DNA of 64,000 bases from Paractinoplanes ferrugineus. GTDB taxonomy: Bacteria > Actinomycetota > Actinomycetes > Mycobacteriales > Micromonosporaceae. Every line of letters starts with the position of its first letter. Positions within the stretch are counted from its first letter, which is position 1. Shown piece by piece: positions 36,423-44,833 of this stretch. Below the pieces are notes generated by a model. It was given only the letters and a program-made list of their open reading frames with translations. It searched no databases and was not told the DNA's origin. The DNA lies in contig NZ_BOMM01000012.1 in NCBI RefSeq assembly GCF_016862195.1, positions 186,001-250,000 of the forward strand, given 5' to 3'. Position numbers and translations under genes: made by a program.

Positions 36423-36757
36423 AGCCGCATCGCACCGATGGGGTCTCGCTCAGCTTCGGCCTGATCTTCCTGCTGATCGCGCTCTGGTGGGCGCTGTCCC
36501 GGATGATGACGATCCACCTGCCGGCCCTCGGCTGGCTGGTGGCCGGCGGACTGATCATGTTCGGTGTGCTCGGCCTGCTCGGCGCGCTGCGCTCCAGCCG
36601 CACCCCCGCGCCGGTGCAGGCGGCCGCCACGGTCGAGCAGCCGGCCCCGGCGCCGGAGGTCCTCGGCGACCTGCCGCCCGAGATGCACGCCGAGATCGTG
36701 CAGGAACTGCTCGACGACCCGGCCGACCGCTTCCGCAAACAACACCCCGCCGGCTGA
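36419..36757 (+). CDS. small two-helix membrane protein of the PspC operon
   Basis: A 112-residue protein with two adjacent membrane helices (SFGLIFLLIALWWALSRM and LGWLVAGGLIMFGVLGLLGAL) and a cytoplasmic C-terminal tail ending in an acidic helix (PPEMHAEIVQELLDD). It overlaps the PspC/LiaF gene by 4 bp, so it is translationally coupled and probably part of the same envelope-stress module. I do not recognise a named family. Confidence 0.8.
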   Translation: MKPHRTDGVSLSFGLIFLLIALWWALSRMMTIHLPALGWLVAGGLIMFGVLGLLGALRSSRTPAPVQAAATVEQPAPAPEVLGDLPPEMHAEIVQELLDDPADRFRKQHPAG

Positions 36758-36819
36758 GCCGGAGCACATCCGCCGCCCGTGAGCAGTCCGCTCGCGGGCG
36801 GCGCAATATGCTCGGGCGC

Positions 36820-38064
36820 ATGACCCCGTACCCCGCCGTGTCCAAGGCACCCATCGTCGGCATCGGCAGCACGGCCGCCCGTGCGCTCACCGCGGAGTTC
36901 GCCCGCCACAACGCGGCCACGTCCGCGCTGGTCGTGGGCGCCGACCACGCCTCGCCCGTGGTGTCCGCCGCCATCGAGGCGCTGCTCCCCGGCGACAGTC
37001 TCACCCTGGTGGCCGGCGAGCGCAGCACCGCCGAGCTGCTCCGTGAGCACATCACCGTGCTGGGCGGCTGGATCGCCGATCGGGTGAAGGTGGTGGACGC
37101 GCTCGACGAGGCTCAGCCCGCCGACGTGGTGATCGTCGCCGAGCCGGTCACCGGCACCGCCCAGGACGTCCGGGCGCAGCTCGACCGCCTCGGCAAATAC
37201 CTGGCCGACGGCGCCGTGGTCACGCTCGCCACCCCGGCCGTGCCCGGCCGCACCGGCGGGGCCGCCGCCGAACTCTTCCGGCAGGGCGCGCTCTTCGGGG
37301 TCGGCTCCGACCTGGTGGTGCGCAATTCGCCGCCGTTGCGGGTGCACAAGCTCCGGTTCACCCAGGCCGACACCAGGGTGGCCGCCACCCTCGCCCCGGC
37401 CTACCGCCCGTCCAGCGTGCCGGTCACCCGCGGCATGCACATCGACTCCAACGGCGTGGCCGCCGCCGGCATCGCCCTCGGACTCGCCGCGCTGGCCCGC
37501 ACCGCCCGGCCCAAGTCGAAGCTGTGGCTGCTTCCGGCCCTGGCCGCGGGCCCGGTCGCGGCCTTCTTCCGGGACCCCGAGCGCGACGTGCCGACCGATC
37601 CGGCAGCGGTGGTGGCCTCGGCCGACGGCCGGGTGCTGTCGGTCGAGCGGATGACCGACGAGCGGTTCGGGCCGGGTGAGTTCCTGCGCATCGCGGTGTT
37701 CCTGTCGGTGCTGGATGTGCACGTCAACCGGGCGCCGGTGGCCGGCCGGGTGACCGACTACTTCGTCGAGGACGGCGGCTACGCCAACGCCATGACCGCG
37801 GCGGCGGAGCACAACGTGGCGGCTTACACGGTGCTCGACACCGACCACGGCACGGTGGTGGTGGCTCAGCGCACCGGGCTGATCGCCCGCCGGATCGTGC
37901 AGCGCGCGCCGATCGGCACCCTGGTGGCCCGGGGCGAGCGGATGGGCCTGATCCGATTCGGCTCCCGCACCGACGTCTACCTGCCCGCCGACCGGGCCGA
38001 CGCGCTGGTCGCGGTCAACGAGAAGGTGATCGGCGGTTCTTCGGTGATCGCCCGCTGGCGCTGA
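36820..38064 (+). CDS. psd: phosphatidylserine decarboxylase with an extra N-terminal domain
   Basis: A 414-residue protein (418 if ATG 36808 is used). The last ~210 residues are the decarboxylase that makes phosphatidylethanolamine: FFRDPERDVP, ADGRVLSVERM, FLSVLDVHVNRAPVAG and the pyruvoyl-forming site GLIRFGSRTDVYLP, where the chain is cut before Ser. The first ~190 residues look like a Rossmann-type methyltransferase-like domain (ALVVGADH, DVVIVAEPVTG, GAVVTLATPAV) lacking a clean GxGxG SAM motif; its function is unknown. The serine is followed by Arg, as in other actinobacterial enzymes. The synthase gene is convergent, not in the same operon. Confidence 0.87.
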   Translation: MTPYPAVSKAPIVGIGSTAARALTAEFARHNAATSALVVGADHASPVVSAAIEALLPGDSLTLVAGERSTAELLREHITVLGGWIADRVKVVDALDEAQPADVVIVAEPVTGTAQDVRAQLDRLGKYLADGAVVTLATPAVPGRTGGAAAELFRQGALFGVGSDLVVRNSPPLRVHKLRFTQADTRVAATLAPAYRPSSVPVTRGMHIDSNGVAAAGIALGLAALARTARPKSKLWLLPALAAGPVAAFFRDPERDVPTDPAAVVASADGRVLSVERMTDERFGPGEFLRIAVFLSVLDVHVNRAPVAGRVTDYFVEDGGYANAMTAAAEHNVAAYTVLDTDHGTVVVAQRTGLIARRIVQRAPIGTLVARGERMGLIRFGSRTDVYLPADRADALVAVNEKVIGGSSVIARWR

Positions 38065-38081
38065 GCTCCGCCGCAGACGAA

Positions 38082-38106
38082 AAGGGCCGCCCCGAGGGCG
38101 GCCCTT
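38082..38106. terminator. terminator between psd and the PS synthase gene
   Basis: Perfect 10-bp stem AAGGGCCGCC / GGCGGCCCTT with a 5-nt loop, lying between the convergent stops at 38064 and 38160. Confidence 0.75.
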
Positions 38107-38159
38107 CTGCTGGATTCTCAGGACCTTTGCCGGCGGCTCAGGTCCGTTTCGCCCGAAGC

Positions 38160-38936
38160 TCAGACCCGGCGCATGCGGGCCCACAGGACCGGGCCGCTCA
38201 CCAGGTAAGCCATTACGATCACGGCGAAGGTCAGGCGGATGTCGACCAGGGCGCCGACCACCGGCAGCGCCCACAGCCACGGCGGGAGCCGCAGCAGGCG
38301 AGCCAGCTTCGCGTAGGGGAAGCTCGACACCATCGCGAAGGCGAGCAGTGCCACGCCGCCCAGCAGGGCGAGGCCGGGCACCGGCACGTCGATCAGCACG
38401 GTCACGGCCAGCACGGCGGCCGCCATCGTGGTAGGCACGCCGCAGAAGAACTTGCCGTCCTTGGGCGAGACGTTGAACCGGGCCAGCCGGATCGCGGCGC
38501 AACCGGCCACGAGCACACAGGCGATCGCCGCGGCCGGCGTCGGCACGGTGTGCGCCAGAGCGGCATAGACCACCACAGGGGCGGCCAGGCCGAACGAGCA
38601 CATGTCGGCGAGCGAGTCCATCTGCGCGCCGAACGGGCTGGACACGCCCAGCTTGCGAGCCAGCGCACCGTCCAGGCCGTCGAACGCCACGCAGGCGACG
38701 AGGCAGGCGGCGGCCGGGCGGATGTCACCCTGCATCGCCAGGAAGATCGCCAGCAGGCCGAGCGCCAGGCTGGCCAGCGTGCACGAGTTGACCAGGGCGA
38801 ACCGGAGCTTACGGGCCGTGGTCTGGGCACCTGGGAGCAGCGACGTGACCTCCTCGGCCACCGGGGCCGGGGCAGCGGTCACGTGGGTGACGATCGGTCG
38901 GAGCGCCGGCGCGAGCTCGTGCCCCGTGTAAATCAC
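38160..38936 (-). CDS. pssA: CDP-alcohol phosphatidyltransferase (phosphatidylserine synthase)
   Basis: A multi-pass membrane enzyme that joins serine to CDP-diacylglycerol, feeding the neighbouring decarboxylase. The family motif DGxxxAR...G...D...D is exact (DGLDGALARKLGVSSPFGAQMDSLAD), surrounded by six or so hydrophobic helices. The start is uncertain: the frame is open to 39332 but upstream sequence is arginine-rich and non-family. GTG 38936 gives 258 residues but has no good ribosome site. Its 3' end faces psd across a shared terminator. Assignment as serine synthase rather than another CDP-alcohol transferase rests on the psd neighbour. Confidence 0.85.
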   Translation of the reverse strand: MIYTGHELAPALRPIVTHVTAAPAPVAEEVTSLLPGAQTTARKLRFALVNSCTLASLALGLLAIFLAMQGDIRPAAACLVACVAFDGLDGALARKLGVSSPFGAQMDSLADMCSFGLAAPVVVYAALAHTVPTPAAAIACVLVAGCAAIRLARFNVSPKDGKFFCGVPTTMAAAVLAVTVLIDVPVPGLALLGGVALLAFAMVSSFPYAKLARLLRLPPWLWALPVVGALVDIRLTFAVIVMAYLVSGPVLWARMRRV

Positions 38937-39300
38937 CTCAGCACGGGTGGCAGTGGCTGCCCGCCCGACATCGGACGAACGGCGGCCCACCCGCACCAGC
39001 AATGCCTGCCGGGCGATGGTGCCACTGCGGCGCAAACGGCCTGCCCAACGGCGGCCGGCGGGACGGGGGCTATCCGTCGAACGTCGCCGGCGCCAAGGGG
39101 TTCTCGGCACGTGTCTCCTCCATGGGATCGAGATGCCCACCTGCGCGGTTGCGGTGGGTAGTGGCCCCGTAGCCCGCCGCTCACGCGTCCGTGGAATGCG
39201 GGGGTTACACGATTGCACAGCCGCGCGGCCTTGGCGAGAGGCCGAACGGCGACCCTTGTTACGAGCGGTCCAGCGGAACTGGATGTCCCGTGTGTCGATT
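38937..39300. other. gap upstream of pssA
   Basis: A 364-bp stretch with no credible gene; open frames here are arginine-rich and lack ribosome sites. It must contain the pssA promoter and perhaps a longer pssA 5' end, and it receives the end of the first Nudix gene from the right. Confidence 0.4.
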
Positions 39301-40194
39301 TTAACTCGCTTGTTCACTGTCGATTTGCTCAACGGCTTCCCGGGCCAACTCGGTCAACGGGAGCCGCTCGGTCTCGGCCCGCGTGAACCAGCCTGCCTCG
39401 GCGGTGGATCCGCCGGCCGCTTCGGTCACTACCGGTTCTGTCGGCAGATCCACCTGAACCCTGAACATCGCCCGGATGACGTGCCAGTCGATCGGCACTC
39501 CCTCCGGTCCGACGGCCGCCGGATCATGCCGGGACGAGACGGCCAGCAGTCCGGTCACCCGGCCGTGTTGCGAGGTCTCCTCGTAAAGCTCCCGGGCCAG
39601 GGCTTTTTCCGGGGTCTCGCCGTGGTCGGTGCCGCCACCGGCCAGGTGCCAGTGGCCGGCGCCGGGGTAGCCGGGGGCGATCCGGGCGAGCAGGATCCGG
39701 CCCGCCGGATCGGTGGCGGCCGCGTAGGCCCCGAACCGCTGGACACGCCGGGGCCGGGCCACCTCGTCGTCCGACTTCGGGATCTCCGGGTAGGCGGCGG
39801 GAAGCCCGAGCTGATCCGCGGTGAACGCCATCAGCGGCACCGAGGCCGGCTCGACCCACCGGACCAGGTCGGTCGTGCCGCTCGTCTCCGGGGTCAGCGA
39901 ACCGCCCAGCACGGAGATGTCGTAGATGATCCGATCGGTGTGCTCGAGGTTGCCGCTGGGCAGCCGGAACACGTCGGCGGTGACCGCGCGGAGGCCGGTC
40001 CGCCGAACAGACAGACCGGTCTCCTCGAAAAACTCGCGAACGACCGCATCGTCCGGGTGTTCGCCCTGTTCGACGCCACCGCCGGGAAGGGTCCACAGGC
40101 CGGGGAACTCGCTCGCGCCCGAGTTCCGGGCAAGGAGCACGCGCCCGGAATCGTCGCGGCACACGCCGTACGCCCCGACCCGTCTGATCTTCAC
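39301..40194 (-). CDS. double-Nudix hydrolase (downstream copy)
   Basis: A 297-residue protein made of two complete Nudix domains. The first Nudix box is GGGVEQGEHPDDAVVREFFEETGL (about residues 38-61) and the second GGGTDHGETPEKALARELYEETSQ (about residues 186-209), where the usual Gly after EET is Ser. Both domains have the preceding strand pattern (RRVGAYGVCRDDSGRVLLAR; QRFGAYAAATDPAGRILLAR), showing internal duplication. Nudix enzymes hydrolyse nucleoside diphosphates linked to other groups. It starts 4 bp after a paralogous gene, forming a two-gene operon. Confidence 0.87.
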   Translation of the reverse strand: MKIRRVGAYGVCRDDSGRVLLARNSGASEFPGLWTLPGGGVEQGEHPDDAVVREFFEETGLSVRRTGLRAVTADVFRLPSGNLEHTDRIIYDISVLGGSLTPETSGTTDLVRWVEPASVPLMAFTADQLGLPAAYPEIPKSDDEVARPRRVQRFGAYAAATDPAGRILLARIAPGYPGAGHWHLAGGGTDHGETPEKALARELYEETSQHGRVTGLLAVSSRHDPAAVGPEGVPIDWHVIRAMFRVQVDLPTEPVVTEAAGGSTAEAGWFTRAETERLPLTELAREAVEQIDSEQAS

Positions 40195-40198
40195 CCGA

Positions 40199-41158
40199 CT
40201 AGGTTAGCCGCGCCTTTTGCAGTGCTTCGGCGGTCACCTCGGTGAGTTCCGACTCAGCCAGCCGGCGCACGTCGGGCAGCGGCATCCACAGCGCCTCCGA
40301 CGTCGAGCCGCCGACATCCTTGACGATCACGTCGGTCGGGTCGTCGACGATCACCCGGTAGAAGGCACGCACGCCGTGCCAGTCGATCGGGTAGCCCTCC
40401 GGGCCGAGCGAGGCCGCGTCGCGGTGGCTCGCCACCCCGAGCAGCTCGATCAGCCGCCCCTCCTGGCCGGTCTCCTCGACCAGCTCCCGGAGCAGCGCGG
40501 TGCCGGGCTGCTCGCCGTAGTCGGTGCCGCCGCCCGGCAGGTGCCAGCAGCCCGCACCCGGGTAGCCGGGAGCGATCCGGGTCAGCAGCACGTGCGTCTG
40601 GTCGGCGTCGGTGGCGATCGCATAGGCCGCGAAGCGCTGGGCGCGGTGCAGGCCGTCGGGGCCCTCGTAGGCGTAGAAGGACGGGAACGTGGGAGCCACG
40701 TCCGGGCGCAGGTCGGGCGAGGCGGCGCCGAGGCCGAGCGCGGCCGCCGCGAACGGCCGGATCTTGAGCTTTTCCGCCTCGTCGAGGGTGTGCCATCGGG
40801 CCAGGTCGGTGGGGTGGCCGACACGGTCGATGAGATGGCCGCCACGGATCGACACCGTGTAGATGAGGCGGTCGGTGTGGATCGTGACGCCACGGTGCGG
40901 CAGCGAGCGCATGTCGGCGAGCACGTCCTGCAGACCGGTCACGGTGACGCTGAGGCCGGTCTCGGCCGCGGTTTCCCGGACGACCGTGTGGTTGGGGTCC
41001 TCCCCGTGATCGACTGCGCCGCCGGGGAGCGACCAGACGCCGGGGGTGCCGGAGCGGCTCGAGGCTCGGACGAGCAGCACACGGCCATCGTCGTCGGTGG
41101 CGACGGCGTACGCGGCGATTCGCCGAAGAGGTTCCAGTGCGGGGGTCACGGGCGGCAA
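40199..41158 (-). CDS. double-Nudix hydrolase (upstream copy)
   Basis: A 319-residue paralogue of the next gene, again with two Nudix domains. The first box, GGAVDHGEDPNHTVVRETAAETGL, has lost one of the catalytic glutamates (AAET instead of EEET-like REUxEE), so this domain may be weak or regulatory. The second, GGGTDYGEQPGTALLRELVEETGQ, is intact. Conserved IDWHGVRAFYRV near the C-terminus matches IDWHVIRAMFRV in the partner. The substrate is unknown. It heads the operon; an inverted repeat CTGTC-N8-GACAG lies about 35-50 bp upstream (41192-41209). Confidence 0.87.
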   Translation of the reverse strand: MPPVTPALEPLRRIAAYAVATDDDGRVLLVRASSRSGTPGVWSLPGGAVDHGEDPNHTVVRETAAETGLSVTVTGLQDVLADMRSLPHRGVTIHTDRLIYTVSIRGGHLIDRVGHPTDLARWHTLDEAEKLKIRPFAAAALGLGAASPDLRPDVAPTFPSFYAYEGPDGLHRAQRFAAYAIATDADQTHVLLTRIAPGYPGAGCWHLPGGGTDYGEQPGTALLRELVEETGQEGRLIELLGVASHRDAASLGPEGYPIDWHGVRAFYRVIVDDPTDVIVKDVGGSTSEALWMPLPDVRRLAESELTEVTAEALQKARLT

Positions 41159-41377
41159 TTCTGCCCGGTTTTGGTTTCCTACAGAAAACGTCTGTCGTAT
41201 TGCTGACAGTATGGTGGCGCTGCGTAACCGCAGATCAGAGCGTTGTCGCCCACTCGGAGCACTCGGTCGGTTACCCGTAGTGTCGGGAATTTCCGATCAT
41301 GGGAGGGGCCGGATTAGGGGTTGGAATAGGGGCTGTCACCGAGGTTGCCGACCCGGGCCGGGGCGCAGCATGGTGAC

Positions 41378-41635
41378 ATGACTGACGCACCCTACCGCCG
41401 CCTTCTCCGCCCTCAGGACGACCGCGTCGTCGCCGGGGTGTGCAGTGGGATCGGCCGCTATTTCGGTGTCGACCCGGTGCTGGTCCGGGTCGCCTTCGCG
41501 CTGTTCGCCGCGGTCACCTGGGGCGTGGCACTGATCGCCTACCCGGTGTGCTGGTTCCTGATCCCCGAGGAGCCCGCCGGCACCCCGCCGCCATGGCGCG
41601 ACCCGACCGACCCGAGCTGGGGCCGGCCGGTCTGA
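41378..41635 (+). CDS. small PspC-domain membrane protein
   Basis: An 85-residue protein that is little more than a PspC domain: RRLLRPQDDRVVAGVCSGIGRYFGVDPVLVRVAFALFA followed by a hydrophobic helix and IPEEPAG. PspC proteins act in envelope stress responses. It is the third PspC domain within 8 kb, after the kinase and the LiaF-like protein. ATG 41378 gives the family start; the ribosome site is poor. It stands alone, convergent with guaA. Confidence 0.82.
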   Translation: MTDAPYRRLLRPQDDRVVAGVCSGIGRYFGVDPVLVRVAFALFAAVTWGVALIAYPVCWFLIPEEPAGTPPPWRDPTDPSWGRPV

Positions 41636-41710
41636 CGGTTGCGCTTTCCATGGATACGGGCTGCCCGAGTCCCCTGTTTCCCAGCGCGAGCCAGGCGTTC
41701 CCGCACGCAT

Positions 41711-41729
41711 GCGCCGCGACCGGCGGCGC
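41711..41729. terminator. possible terminator between PspC gene and guaA
   Basis: 7-bp perfect stem GCGCCGC / GCGGCGC with a 5-nt loop, in the 120-bp convergent gap. A second weak stem overlaps the guaA stop. Confidence 0.4.
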
Positions 41730-41755
41730 GAGGCGGCCCCGCACGCGTCGGGGCG

Positions 41756-43303
41756 TTACTCCCACTCGATGGTGCCCGGGGGCTTGCTCGTCACGTCGAG
41801 GACCACTCGGTTGATCTCGCGTACCTCGTTGGTGATGCGAGTGGAGATCTTGGCGATCAGGTCGTAGGGCAGGCGCGACCAGTCGGCGGTCATCGCGTCC
41901 TCGCTGGAGACCGGGCGCAGCACGACCGGGTGGCCGTAGGTGCGCCCGTCGCCCTGCACGCCGACGCTGCGGACGTCGGCCAGCAGCACCACCGGGAACT
42001 GCCAGACGTCGCGGTCGAGGCCCGACGCGGTCAGCTCCTCGCGGGCGATCAGGTCGGCGGCACGCAGGATGTCGAGGCGGTCGCGGTCGACCGCGCCGAT
42101 GATGCGGATCGCCAGGCCCGGACCCGGGAAGGGGTGGCGGTGCACCATCTCGTCGGGCAGACCCAGCTCGGCCCCGAGGGCGCGCACCTCGTCCTTGAAC
42201 AGCGTGCGCAGCGGCTCGATCAGCGCGAACTGGAGATCGTCGGGCAGACCGCCGACGTTGTGGTGGGACTTGATGTTGGCGGTGCCGGTGCCACCACCCG
42301 ACTCGACCACGTCCGGGTAGAGCGTGCCCTGCACCAGGAACTCGATGTGGCGCTCGGCGTCGAGCTCGCGGGCCGCGGCCTCGAAGGTACGGATGAACTC
42401 CCGACCGATGATCTTGCGCTTCTGCTCGGGGTCGGTGACGCCGGCCAGATGACCGAGGAACACGTCGGCCGCGTCGACCACCTTGAGGCGGATGCCGGTG
42501 GCCGCCACGTAGTCCTTCTCGACCTGCTCGGCCTCACCCGCGCGCAGCAGGCCATGATCGACGAAGACACAGGTCAACTGGTCGCCGATGGCCTTGTGCA
42601 CGAGCGCCGCGGCCACCGCCGAGTCGACACCCCCGGACAGGCCGCAGATGACCTGCTTGTCGCCGACCTGCTCGCGGATCAGGGCGACCTGGTCCTCGAT
42701 GATGTTGTCGGGCGTCCAGGTCGGCTCGAGGCCGGCGATGTCGTAGAGGAAACGCTCCAGCATGCGCTGGCCCTGCTCGGTGTGCGCCACCTCGGGGTGG
42801 AACTGCACACCCGCGCGCCGGGCCGTGAGGTCTTCGAACGCGGCGACCGGCGCGCCCGGGGTCGACGCGGTGACCGCGAAGCCCTGCGGGGCGACCGCGA
42901 CGCTGTCCCCGTGGCTCATCCACACCGGCAGGTCGGCCGGCAGCTCGCGCAGCAGGGTGCCGCCCTGGGCGCTGAGCAGGGTGCGGCCGTACTCCCGGGA
43001 GCCGGTGTGCGCCACCGTGCCGCCGAGGGCCTGGGCCATCGCCTGGAAGCCGTAACAGATGCCGAAGACCGGCACCTCGTTGTCGAACAGCGTCGGGTCG
43101 AGCGAGGGCGCGCCGGGCTCGTAGACGCTGGACGGGCCGCCGGACAGGATGATCGCGGCGGGGTCCTTCGCGAGCATCTCGGCGACCGGCATCGAGTGCG
43201 GCACGATCTCCGAATAGACGCGTGCCTCACGGACGCGGCGGGCGATCAGCTGGGCGTACTGGGCGCCGAAGTCGACGACGAGCACGGGGCGCGGGGTACT
43301 CAC
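41756..43303 (-). CDS. guaA: GMP synthase (glutamine-hydrolysing)
   Basis: A 515-residue enzyme that aminates XMP to GMP. The N-terminal class I amidotransferase has the catalytic Cys in [12 protein letters not shown] and the His-Glu pair in [11 protein letters not shown]. The ATP pyrophosphatase loop is [15 protein letters not shown], and the C-terminal dimerisation domain has [15 protein letters not shown] and [15 protein letters not shown] start at 43303. It is on the same strand as guaB and guaB3 further right, but is separated from them by proteases and an LCP gene. Confidence 0.95.
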   Translation of the reverse strand: MSTPRPVLVVDFGAQYAQLIARRVREARVYSEIVPHSMPVAEMLAKDPAAIILSGGPSSVYEPGAPSLDPTLFDNEVPVFGICYGFQAMAQALGGTVAHTGSREYGRTLLSAQGGTLLRELPADLPVWMSHGDSVAVAPQGFAVTASTPGAPVAAFEDLTARRAGVQFHPEVAHTEQGQRMLERFLYDIAGLEPTWTPDNIIEDQVALIREQVGDKQVICGLSGGVDSAVAAALVHKAIGDQLTCVFVDHGLLRAGEAEQVEKDYVAATGIRLKVVDAADVFLGHLAGVTDPEQKRKIIGREFIRTFEAAARELDAERHIEFLVQGTLYPDVVESGGGTGTANIKSHHNVGGLPDDLQFALIEPLRTLFKDEVRALGAELGLPDEMVHRHPFPGPGLAIRIIGAVDRDRLDILRAADLIAREELTASGLDRDVWQFPVVLLADVRSVGVQGDGRTYGHPVVLRPVSSEDAMTADWSRLPYDLIAKISTRITNEVREINRVVLDVTSKPPGTIEWE

Positions 43304-43350
43304 CCGGCGAGTTTACCGGCGGTCACCCCGGTGCCCCGGGGGCGGGTGTG

Positions 43351-44730
43351 TCAGCGGCGAACCGTTGCCACGCGCATGTTTCCGGCCTTGTCGAAGGCCC
43401 GGAGTTGCACCGAACCCCGCGCCGGCACCTGGAACCGGTGCAGGTAACCGGCGAATCGGGCGGACACCTTGCCGTCGACCACGAGCTCGAGGCGGGCCAC
43501 CCCGGACGGGTCGGTGGCGCGGGCCGTCACGGTGCTGCCGTTGCGGTAGAGCGTGACCGCCGGCGCGGTGTTGTCGGCGCGCACCGAACGACTGACGACC
43601 GTCATGTTGCCGGCCCGGTCGTAGGCGCGGAGCTCGAGCTGGACCAGGCCGGTGGCCGGGGCCGACGGCCACGCGAACGAGTAGGGGGCGGTGCGGTCCT
43701 CGGCGATCAGGCGGCCCGCCGCGTACAGCGCAAGCTTGGCGACCCCGTGCTGGTCGGCAGCCGCCGCACCGACCGTGACCACGCCCCGGGCCAGCGCCGG
43801 AACGGCGCCGAAGACGACCGCCGGAGGCGTCGTGTCGCCCTGCGCGGGCAGCGCCGAAAGCGCACCCAGCGCGTCGACCTGACCGCCGCGCGCACCGGCG
43901 AGCAGCGACGAGCGGATCGTGGCCGCGGTCGGGGCCGGGTCGGTCGCCGCGAGCAGGCCGGCGACTCCGGAGACGAACGGCGTCGCCGAGGAGGTGCCGC
44001 AGTACTGGTCGATGGCGCCGTTGCGGCCCTGCGCCGGGTTGCATCCGGGGGCCGTGATGTCGACCCAGCTCGGGCCGTAGTTGGACCAGGAGTAACGCGC
44101 ACCCTTCTCGTCGACCGCACCCACCGCCAGCGCGGCCGGGATCGCCGCCGGGTAGTGCGGCGTCGACGTGCCCTTGTTGCCGGCGGCGGCGATGACCAGC
44201 GAGCCCTTGGCGGTCGCGTAGTTGACGGCGTCGCGCAACGGGGCGAAGTCGGCGTCCCCACCGAACGAGGCGCTGATGATCGTGGCGCCCCGGTCGGCGG
44301 CGTACCGGATGCCGTCGGCCCACTTGTCGTAACCGCCGGAGCCGGACGCGCCGAGCACCTTCACCGGCAGGATGCGGCAGAACCAGCAGACGCCGGCCAC
44401 CCCGAGCCGGTTGTTGCCGGAGGCGGCGGCGACCCCGGCGGCCATCGTGCCGTGACCGTTGTCGTCCGAGGCGTCGGCGTCGTCGTTGACGAAGTCGTAG
44501 CCGGGCAGCAGCCGGTCACCGAAGTCGGGCAGCTTGCTGACGCCGGTGTCGAGGATCGCGATGGTGACCCGCGGGTTGCCCTTCACGGCCGACCAGGCCT
44601 CGTTGACCCGGGTCTGCTGGACGCCCCACTGGGCGGCATATCCGGGGTCGGTCGCGCGGATGGCGGCCTGGGCCGGTGCCTGGACCGCGGCTACCACAGC
44701 CAGACCCGCGAGGATTCCCCGGAAGAGCAT
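43351..44730 (-). CDS. secreted subtilisin-like serine protease (S8)
   Basis: A 459-residue exported subtilase. A signal peptide (ILAGLAVVAAVQAPAQA) is followed directly by the catalytic domain without a clear I9 propeptide. The triad is Asp in IAILDTGVS, His in DNGHGTMAAG and Ser in YCGTSSATPFVSG. Two cysteines in GVCWFCRILPVKVL match the neighbouring protease. The last ~150 residues form two Ig-like repeats (DTTPPAVVFGA..., DNTAPAVTLYR...) of a bacterial fibronectin/Ig type. It lies 103 bp downstream of a larger paralogue, with a terminator between. Confidence 0.88.
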   Translation of the reverse strand: MLFRGILAGLAVVAAVQAPAQAAIRATDPGYAAQWGVQQTRVNEAWSAVKGNPRVTIAILDTGVSKLPDFGDRLLPGYDFVNDDADASDDNGHGTMAAGVAAASGNNRLGVAGVCWFCRILPVKVLGASGSGGYDKWADGIRYAADRGATIISASFGGDADFAPLRDAVNYATAKGSLVIAAAGNKGTSTPHYPAAIPAALAVGAVDEKGARYSWSNYGPSWVDITAPGCNPAQGRNGAIDQYCGTSSATPFVSGVAGLLAATDPAPTAATIRSSLLAGARGGQVDALGALSALPAQGDTTPPAVVFGAVPALARGVVTVGAAAADQHGVAKLALYAAGRLIAEDRTAPYSFAWPSAPATGLVQLELRAYDRAGNMTVVSRSVRADNTAPAVTLYRNGSTVTARATDPSGVARLELVVDGKVSARFAGYLHRFQVPARGSVQLRAFDKAGNMRVATVRR

Positions 44731-44749
44731 GTACGCCCCTTACGTGAAA

Positions 44750-44774
44750 GGAGCCGGCCACGTTGGCCGGCTCC
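44750..44774 (-). terminator. terminator between the two subtilase genes
   Basis: Perfect 11-bp stem GGAGCCGGCCA / TGGCCGGCTCC with a 3-nt loop, beyond the stop of the upstream protease, so the two are separate units. Confidence 0.75.
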
Positions 44775-44833
44775 CTCACCTTCGGTTCGCTGTCTGACCG
44801 TTCCGGTCGATCCTGGTTGCGGTCGGGTAGTGA

